Origin: Enterobacter sp.
Lineage (GTDB): Bacteria > Pseudomonadota > Gammaproteobacteria > Enterobacterales > Enterobacteriaceae
Direction of reading: 5' to 3'
NCBI GenBank assembly: GCA_022649305.1
Contig: JALCNW010000052.1
Span: 1-32,342, forward strand
Length of the DNA: 32,342 nt
The position numbers and the translations under genes are program-made. The notes beneath the pieces are model-generated. The model saw only the letters and a program-made list of their open reading frames with translations, was not told the origin of the DNA and made no database searches. Below, one piece after another: positions 26,929 through 32,342 of the stretch (position 1 is the stretch's first letter; each line of letters begins with the position of its first letter).

Positions 26929-27798
26929 ATGGATCAGGCTGGAATTATTCGCGATCTGCTTACCTGGCTGGAAGGTCATCTGGACCAGCCTTTGTCACTG
27001 GATAATGTGGCGGCTAAAGCAGGCTATTCCAAGTGGCATCTGCAAAGGATGTTCAAGGATGTCACCGGTCACGCCATCGGTGCTTATATTCGCGCACGTC
27101 GTTTATCAAAATCTGCTGTCGCGCTCCGCCTGACGGCGCGTCCGATTCTGGATATTGCCCTGCAATATCGCTTTGATTCACAGCAGACGTTTACCCGCGC
27201 CTTCAAAAAACAGTTCTCGTTAACGCCAGCGCTTTATCGCCGCTCGCCTGACTGGAGCTCGTTTGGTATGCGTCCGCCACTGCGTCTTGGCGAATTCGCG
27301 ATGCCTAAACATGAATACATTACCCTGGCAGAAACGCATCTTATCGGCACCACGCAAAGCTACTCCTGTTCTCTGGAGCAAATTTCTGAATTCCGCCACC
27401 AAATGCGCGTGCAGTTCTGGCGCGAGTTCCTGAGCCATGCGCCGGCGATCCCGCCGCTGCTCTACGGTCTGAACCAAACGCATCCTAGCCAGGAAAAAGA
27501 CGACGAACAAGAAGTGTTCTACACCACCGCGCTTACTCCCGATATGGCCAATGGCTATATCCAGGGCGCAAGACCTGTCGTCGTGGAAGGCGGTGAATAT
27601 GTGATGTTCACCTATGAGGGGCTCGGGACTGGCGTTCAGGAGTTTATCCTGAACGTATACGGCACCTGCATGCCGATGCTGAACCTGAATCGTCGTAAAG
27701 GTCAGGATATTGAGCGTTACTATCCGGCAAGCGATGTTAAACCGGAAGAACGCCCAATCGATCTGCGAATGGAATATCTGGTTCCGATTCGCCGTTAG
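26929..27798 (+). CDS. rob: AraC-family right origin-binding regulator Rob
   Basis: Activator of the mar/sox/rob regulon (efflux, antibiotic, organic-solvent and superoxide resistance). It is 289 aa, the E. coli length. The N-terminal AraC domain (1-110) has two helix-turn-helix units: LDNVAAKAGYSKWHLQRMFK and ILDIALQYRFDSQQTFTRAF. The C-terminal GyrI-like effector domain (about 120-289) binds bile salts and fatty acids in E. coli. ATG 26929 follows AAGGATGAGG. Its stop overlaps the stop of convergent gpmB. Confidence 0.96.
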   Translation: MDQAGIIRDLLTWLEGHLDQPLSLDNVAAKAGYSKWHLQRMFKDVTGHAIGAYIRARRLSKSAVALRLTARPILDIALQYRFDSQQTFTRAFKKQFSLTPALYRRSPDWSSFGMRPPLRLGEFAMPKHEYITLAETHLIGTTQSYSCSLEQISEFRHQMRVQFWREFLSHAPAIPPLLYGLNQTHPSQEKDDEQEVFYTTALTPDMANGYIQGARPVVVEGGEYVMFTYEGLGTGVQEFILNVYGTCMPMLNLNRRKGQDIERYYPASDVKPEERPIDLRMEYLVPIRR

Positions 27799-28442
27799 CG
27801 CTGCAACTCATCCAGCGCAGGGGCGTCCAGATGCGAGATGTCCCCTGCCATTTCCACCACCCATCCAGAAGCCAGCCACGGACTTTCCTGATAGTCGATG
27901 CGAGAAATTGAACAGTTGCGCAGACGCAGACGACGCTCCGCGTAAGCAGGCAATCCAAGGATCGTACTCACCAGACAGCCCAGCGCAATGCCGTGACTCA
28001 CCAACAGTGGGCGACTTCCTTCCGGCAGCTTAAGGCAATCGGCTAACGCCGCCTGAACGCGCACACTCAGCTCCTGCATGGATTCACCATCAGGAATACG
28101 ACCATCCTCAGTGCCATTCACTAGCGTACGACGCCAGCCCTCTTCCTCATCGGTCAGAGAATCGACGTGACGTTTTTCGAGCACGCCCATGTCGAGTTCG
28201 CGCATGCGGGGATCGAGAATAATGTCGCAACCGCAGGCGTCAGCAATGATGCGCGCGGTTTGCTGGGTGCGCCCTAAATCACTGGAGATGACGTGCGTGA
28301 TGCCCAACGTTTTGGCTCGTTCTGCAACCTGCCACGCCTGTTGCTCACCTTTGGCGGTGAGAGGACTATCTGACTGGCCTTGAATACGTCGCTCGGCGTT
28401 CCACTGCGTTTCACCGTGGCGAACAAGGTAAACCTGTAACAT
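27795..28442 (-). CDS. gpmB: Phosphoglycerate-mutase-like phosphatase GpmB (YtjC)
   Basis: Histidine phosphatase superfamily member, 215 aa as in E. coli. The catalytic RHGETQWN is at residues 8-15 with His9; the second half has [15 protein letters not shown] and the distal histidine in [10 protein letters not shown]. Named phosphoglycerate mutase by homology, but E. coli GpmB shows little mutase activity, so a phosphatase role is more likely. Start ATG 28442. Divergent from yjjX with 48 bp between. Its TAA shares bases with the rob TAG in the opposite direction. Confidence 0.92.
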   Translation of the reverse strand: MLQVYLVRHGETQWNAERRIQGQSDSPLTAKGEQQAWQVAERAKTLGITHVISSDLGRTQQTARIIADACGCDIILDPRMRELDMGVLEKRHVDSLTDEEEGWRRTLVNGTEDGRIPDGESMQELSVRVQAALADCLKLPEGSRPLLVSHGIALGCLVSTILGLPAYAERRLRLRNCSISRIDYQESPWLASGWVVEMAGDISHLDAPALDELQR

Positions 28443-28490
28443 GCTTTTTTTCCGTTATACTGCGATGAATTTTTAGAACCGAGCTTAATT

Positions 28491-29006
28491 ATGCACCATG
28501 TTGTCTCTGCTACCACTAATCCTGCCAAAATTCAGGCAATTCTAAGGGCATTTGAAGAGATCTATGGAGAAGGATCCTGCCATATTGACGCCGTCGGCGT
28601 CGAGAGCGGCGTTCCGGAACAGCCTTTTGGAAGTCAGGAAACGCGCGCTGGCGCACGAAACCGCGTGCTAAACGCGAAGGCCGCTCGTCCAGACGCCGAT
28701 TTTTGGGTGGCCATTGAGGCGGGGATAGACGAAGGTGCCACGTTCAGTTGGGTGGTGATAGAAAGCCGCGACCAGCGCGGTGAAGCGCGTTCTGCGACGC
28801 TACCGTTACCCGCTATTATCCTGGAAAAAGTGCGTGCCGGTGAAGCGTTGGGGCCGGTGATGTCGCACTACACCGGCATCGATGAGATTGGTCGTAAGGA
28901 AGGGGCAATTGGCGTCTTTACCGCCGGAACGCTGACGCGTTCAAGCGTTTACCATCAGGCGGTAATACTGGCGTTAAGCCCGTTTCATAACGCGATTTAT
29001 CGCTGA
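28491..29006 (+). CDS. yjjX: Inosine/xanthosine triphosphatase YjjX
   Basis: House-cleaning NTPase that hydrolyses ITP and XTP; E. coli YjjX is linked to oxidative stress and binds EF-Tu. It is 171 aa (E. coli 170). Conserved motifs: [11 protein letters not shown] at residues 7-17, [28 protein letters not shown] and [19 protein letters not shown]. Start ATG 28491. Its 3' end overlaps the end of trpR on the opposite strand by 10 bp. Confidence 0.94.
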   Translation: MHHVVSATTNPAKIQAILRAFEEIYGEGSCHIDAVGVESGVPEQPFGSQETRAGARNRVLNAKAARPDADFWVAIEAGIDEGATFSWVVIESRDQRGEARSATLPLPAIILEKVRAGEALGPVMSHYTGIDEIGRKEGAIGVFTAGTLTRSSVYHQAVILALSPFHNAIYR

Positions 29007-29326
29007 ACGCCCAGCAATACCGATTCGAGCCACTGGCGCAGTTCAACCGGCGCAGACTTCAGGCTATTTGAGCCACGGGTAATGGTTGCGATGCCCGCGC
29101 CCAGCTCGTTCTTTAGCTCACGCTGGCTCATTTCACCGCGCAGCAGCTCTTCGATTATCCGCACCCGAGTGCCCAGGGCTTCACGCTCATCGGGCGTGAG
29201 CATCAGTTGCATCAAGGGGATATGCAGATCGTGTTCATAGGACTGGCGAAGCAGCTCCACAAAACGAAGCCACTCCTGATTGCGCTGTTCGGCCATCGCC
29301 GATGAGTAAGGGGAATGCTGGGTCAT
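28997..29326 (-). CDS. trpR: Trp operon repressor TrpR
   Basis: Tryptophan-dependent dimeric repressor of trp, aroH, mtr and its own gene. It is 109 aa (E. coli 108). The central and C-terminal helices are highly conserved: [17 protein letters not shown], then [20 protein letters not shown] and [12 protein letters not shown] forming the helix-turn-helix. Only the last residues (VLLGVQR) diverge from E. coli. Start ATG 29326. Autoregulated: a palindromic operator lies 16-33 bp upstream of the ATG, with the promoter just beyond. Confidence 0.96.
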   Translation of the reverse strand: MTQHSPYSSAMAEQRNQEWLRFVELLRQSYEHDLHIPLMQLMLTPDEREALGTRVRIIEELLRGEMSQRELKNELGAGIATITRGSNSLKSAPVELRQWLESVLLGVQR

Positions 29327-29341
29327 GTTATGCCGCCATTT

Positions 29342-29359
29342 GTACTCTTAAACGAGTAC
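29342..29359. promoter_or_regulatory. TrpR operator of trpR
   Basis: GTACTC-TTAAAC-GAGTAC is a perfect inverted repeat with 6-bp arms, matching the trp operator half-site GNACT/AGTNC type. It directly follows the -10 of trpR and covers the expected transcription start. Confidence 0.85.
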
Positions 29360-29388
29360 AGCATAACACAACCCGCGCACATCAGTAA
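29360..29388 (-). promoter_or_regulatory. trpR promoter
   Basis: On the minus strand -35 TTACTG (29388-29383), 17-bp spacer, -10 TATGCT (29365-29360). The -35 is made of the last Tyr codon and part of the stop codon of slt. The operator lies immediately downstream. Confidence 0.75.
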
Positions 29389-31319
29389 CGTCGCTGCCAC
29401 TCAGAATCGCTCATTAGGGTATCTTTCTGCCCCATGAAGTAGCGATAGTACGCGTCATAGGCCAGCACGTTCTTCACGTAACCCCGCGTTTCAGAGAACG
29501 GAATGCTCTCAACAAATGCGACCGCATCGATACGCCCTGCGCTATTGCCAAGCCAGGTGCGCACACGCCCTGGGCCCGCGTTGTAGGCTGCCGACGAGAA
29601 GATACGGTTATTGCCAAACTGCTGATAGACGTATTGCAGGTAGCTGGTACCGATGTTGATGTTAGTCTCCGGATCCAGCAGCTGTGACGGGCTGCTGTAA
29701 CCTGGAATAGAAAACATCTTCACCGTATGCGTCGCAGTACCCGGCATGATTTGCATCAGGCCACTGGCGCCTACCGGTGAGCGCACTTTCGGGTTCCACG
29801 CGCTCTCCTGACGGGCAATCGCCATCGCATAGCTCTTAGGAATGTCTTTGTCGCTGGTGTAACGATCGAACAGATCTTTGTAGGCCAGCGGGAAACGTTC
29901 TTCCAGATGATCCCACAGTTTACCGGCGATCGTCGCCTGTACGCTCAGATCCCACCAGCGATTATCAAAGGCGTAACGCGCCAGCTGTGCCTTTTCATCG
30001 GTGGTCCGGCTGGTGACCAGATTAGCCCATTCGCTGCGCGCGGTGTTATCCAGGCTCCAGTACATCAGTTCGCGCACACGCGCCATTTCCGGCCCTTGCA
30101 CCAGCGCCGAATTCACATTGGTCGGCGCTTTGTCGATTTTGAGCGTGTACTCCTCGCCCAGACGCTGTGCGGCGGCCATCGGGTAAAATCCGCGCTGCTG
30201 CATCAGAGCGTGAAGAATCTCTTTGGCCTCATCGTCGCGGCCGCGCTCCATCAGTAAATCGGCCTGCCAGTAGCGCCACTCATCTTTTTCTTTGGCATCC
30301 ATCGGCAGGCGTGAAAGCCAGGTATTCAGTCCACGACGATCGCCCGTTCCCAGCGCCATACGCACGCGGCGTTCCACCAGTGAGGTAGAATTCGATCGCA
30401 TGATCGCATCGTCACGCCAGCGAGCCTGCTCGTCGGTCACGTCGGTGCCCATCAAGCGCCATGCCACGACATCGCGCAACTCCTGGGTCTGGTCGTCATT
30501 CAACTGCTGCACCTGCACCAGTTGCGGGATCATCAGCCGCGCGTTCTCAACGTCATCACGCGCGACGCTGGTAAATGCGACCGCTGCCATCTGACGAGTA
30601 AAATCAGTGGCTCCGGTAGTACGCGCGAACGTCATTACCGAATTGGGATTATTGGCAAGCTGGATAACTGCCGTAGAAATGGTTTGATAATCGGACGGCA
30701 TTTGCCCGGCAAGCGTGGTGACCAGGCGCGTATTTCCGGCTTTCATCGCCAGACGGATACGTTCAAGGTAGGCCAGCGGATCTTGTTGACCGGATGCGCG
30801 CCAGGCGCCAAAAAGGGAGTCACAGGCATTCGGCTGGCTTTTGCCGGAAAGCCACAGATCTTTCGCACCGCGCCAGGCTTCTTCCGCCTGTCCGGTGTTC
30901 CACTTCGCATAGTAGTAGTTACACTGCGCTTCCGTCGAGCCAGGCTTTTCTGGGCTGAAAGCCAGCAGGCCGCGCCAGTCTTCACGACGCGCCAGCTCGT
31001 TCACAAAGCGCGACTGTAAGGTACGTGCAGGGGGCAGCGTTGGATTTGCCTGAATAAACGTCGCGACGGGGACCGTCGGTTGATTCATGAGATCGTCGGT
31101 TATCTGGCGATACTCCAGATACGGATACAGCGGATAGTCTTTCAACGTCGGCATTAACGCCTGAACCGTATCCATCTGCTTACTGTCCCACGCCTGCTTA
31201 ATCTGCGCATAGCGGTTACGCTGTTCATCCAGTGAATCAGCACTCGCTGCGTGGTTTATCGTCAGCACGCACACGCTGGCAGCCAGCAGACGCCAGACCA
31301 CCTGTTTGGCTTTTTCCAC
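29382..31319 (-). CDS. slt: Soluble lytic murein transglycosylase Slt70
   Basis: Periplasmic enzyme that cleaves peptidoglycan MurNAc-GlcNAc bonds, forming 1,6-anhydro-MurNAc. From GTG 31319 it is 645 aa, the E. coli length; GAGGGAGA precedes this start, and the open frame upstream (to 31364) is not family sequence. The signal peptide EKAKQVVWRLLAASVCVLTI continues to about Ala27. Residues to about 400 form the helical doughnut domain. The C-terminal SLT domain has the catalytic Glu (about residue 505) in MAIARQESAWNPKV, followed by GLMQIMPGTA and FSSAAYNAGPGRV. Upstream of trpR on the same strand, divergent from ettA. Confidence 0.96.
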   Translation of the reverse strand: MEKAKQVVWRLLAASVCVLTINHAASADSLDEQRNRYAQIKQAWDSKQMDTVQALMPTLKDYPLYPYLEYRQITDDLMNQPTVPVATFIQANPTLPPARTLQSRFVNELARREDWRGLLAFSPEKPGSTEAQCNYYYAKWNTGQAEEAWRGAKDLWLSGKSQPNACDSLFGAWRASGQQDPLAYLERIRLAMKAGNTRLVTTLAGQMPSDYQTISTAVIQLANNPNSVMTFARTTGATDFTRQMAAVAFTSVARDDVENARLMIPQLVQVQQLNDDQTQELRDVVAWRLMGTDVTDEQARWRDDAIMRSNSTSLVERRVRMALGTGDRRGLNTWLSRLPMDAKEKDEWRYWQADLLMERGRDDEAKEILHALMQQRGFYPMAAAQRLGEEYTLKIDKAPTNVNSALVQGPEMARVRELMYWSLDNTARSEWANLVTSRTTDEKAQLARYAFDNRWWDLSVQATIAGKLWDHLEERFPLAYKDLFDRYTSDKDIPKSYAMAIARQESAWNPKVRSPVGASGLMQIMPGTATHTVKMFSIPGYSSPSQLLDPETNINIGTSYLQYVYQQFGNNRIFSSAAYNAGPGRVRTWLGNSAGRIDAVAFVESIPFSETRGYVKNVLAYDAYYRYFMGQKDTLMSDSEWQRRY

Positions 31320-31545
31320 AAGCTCTCCCTCAATTTGTTGAATGCAGTTGCAGCATCTTGCCACGTAAAAATATTATTCACTTATGCTAACCAGGCATCC
31401 GCCAACGCGCCACGTTACGGACACTTTTTTACCTTTCTTGCGTGTTTTAACACTCCGAATGTTCCTGGCTGGGATTAGGCACTGAAAAAGGCTACACTTC
31501 GCAGCTATTACCTATTCTCATCACGATAAAAGAGGCGATGTCCAC

Positions 31546-32342
31546 GTGGCTCAATTCGTTTATACCATGCATCGTGTCGGCAAAGTGGTTCCGCCGAAAC
31601 GTCATATTCTTAAAAATATCTCGCTGAGCTTCTTCCCTGGCGCAAAAATCGGTGTTCTGGGTCTGAACGGTGCCGGTAAGTCCACCCTGCTGCGCATTAT
31701 GGCCGGCATCGATACAGACATCGAAGGTGAAGCCCGTCCTCAGCCTGGTCTTAAAATCGGCTACCTGCCTCAGGAACCCAAGCTGAACCCGGAACACACC
31801 GTGCGTGAGTCCGTTGAAGAAGCCGTTGCTGAAGTGGTTAACGCGCTGAAAGGCCTGGACGAAGTCTATGCCAAATATGCAGAACCGGATGCCGACTTTG
31901 ACAAGCTTGCGGCCCAGCAGGGTAAATTTGAAGAAATTATCCAGGCGCACGACGGCCACAACCTGAACGTGCAGCTGGAGCGTGCGGCGGATGCCCTGCG
32001 TCTGCCAGACTGGGATGCAAAAGTTGAGAAGCTCTCCGGTGGTGAACGCCGCCGCGTAGCGCTGTGCCGTCTGTTGCTGGAAAAGCCAGACATGCTGCTG
32101 CTCGACGAACCAACGAACCACCTGGATGCCGAATCCGTGGCCTGGCTGGAACGCTTCCTGCACGACTTCGAAGGTACCGTCGTGGCGATTACCCACGACC
32201 GTTACTTCCTCGATAACGTTGCAGGCTGGATCCTCGAACTTGACCGCGGTGAAGGTATCCCGTGGGAAGGCAACTACTCCTCCTGGCTTGAGCAAAAAGA
32301 TCAGCGTCTGGCACAGGAAGCTTCTCAGGAAGCGGCTCGTCG
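31546..32342 (+). CDS. ettA: Energy-dependent translational throttle protein EttA, N-terminal part (runs off window)
   Basis: ABC-F ATPase that binds the ribosomal E site and gates entry into elongation according to the ATP/ADP ratio. About 265 codons of roughly 555 are present. The start is GTG at 31546 (then AQFVYTMHRVGKVVPPKRHI), with AGAGG at 31531. The first ABC domain has Walker A GLNGAGKST (residues 39-47), the signature LSGGERRRVALCRLLLEKPD, Walker B MLLLDEPTNHLD and the switch His in AITHDRYFLDNV. The inter-domain linker starts at the window edge. The arm insertion with HDGHNLNVQLERAADAL is present. Divergent from slt across a 226-bp gap. Confidence 0.96.
   Translation, partial: MAQFVYTMHRVGKVVPPKRHILKNISLSFFPGAKIGVLGLNGAGKSTLLRIMAGIDTDIEGEARPQPGLKIGYLPQEPKLNPEHTVRESVEEAVAEVVNALKGLDEVYAKYAEPDADFDKLAAQQGKFEEIIQAHDGHNLNVQLERAADALRLPDWDAKVEKLSGGERRRVALCRLLLEKPDMLLLDEPTNHLDAESVAWLERFLHDFEGTVVAITHDRYFLDNVAGWILELDRGEGIPWEGNYSSWLEQKDQRLAQEASQEAAR

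Noticed and set aside
31492..32295. A 267-codon minus-strand frame at the right edge
   Set aside because: Antisense to ettA, which has complete Walker A, signature and Walker B motifs on the plus strand.

Overview
This window is a chromosomal housekeeping segment from an Enterobacteriaceae species. Gene order and protein sequences match the E. coli/Salmonella thr-locus neighbourhood (ettA-slt-trpR-yjjX-gpmB-rob-creABCD-arcA-yjjY-yjtD-thrLABC-yaaX-yaaA-yaaJ-talB-mog-satP-dnaKJ-nhaAR-rpsT-ribF-ileS), read in the reverse orientation to the E. coli map. Several proteins differ slightly from E. coli K-12: NhaA is 391 aa, DnaJ 382, CreC 481 and SatP 192. An extra MFS transporter gene lies between mog and satP. 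The E. coli genes yaaW/yaaI (dnaK side) and the IS/hok-sok insertions (dnaJ-nhaA gap) are absent. This suggests an Enterobacter/Lelliottia/Leclercia/Citrobacter-like organism, but the genus cannot be fixed from the sequence alone.

Layout. 1-3050: ileS (5' part only) and ribF on the minus strand, divergent from rpsT with its two promoters, UUG start and terminator. 3055-5350: the nhaA-nhaR sodium/proton antiporter operon (minus). 5310-8820: dnaK-dnaJ chaperone operon (minus) with two clear sigma32 promoters and an intercistronic hairpin. 8820-11410: satP (plus) converging on an unnamed metabolite:H+ symporter (minus), then mog (minus). 11519-15336: talB (minus), yaaJ and yaaA (plus), yaaX (minus). 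15501-20491: a two-unit REP/BIME element, then the thrLABC operon (minus) with leader peptide, attenuator and promoter. 20625-22710: yjtD and yjjY (minus) and arcA (plus), which has a long leader and an FNR-like site. 22709-26717: creABCD (minus) with a cre tag in front of creD. 26929-29006: rob, gpmB, yjjX in tightly abutting or overlapping arrangement. 28997-31319: trpR with its autoregulatory operator, and slt. 31546-end: ettA (5' part only).

Functionally the window combines threonine biosynthesis, protein folding and heat shock, pH/Na+ homeostasis, redox control (ArcA), the CreBC response, antibiotic/superoxide regulation (Rob), tryptophan regulation, cell-wall turnover and translation factors. 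I found no phage, plasmid, transposon, CRISPR or defence locus, and nothing that looks like a new multi-gene system. The points most worth a second look are regulatory or intergenic: a paired inverted-repeat motif upstream of the extra MFS transporter, yjjY lying antisense in the arcA leader, the dnaK-dnaJ hairpin, and the trpR promoter placed across the slt stop codon.
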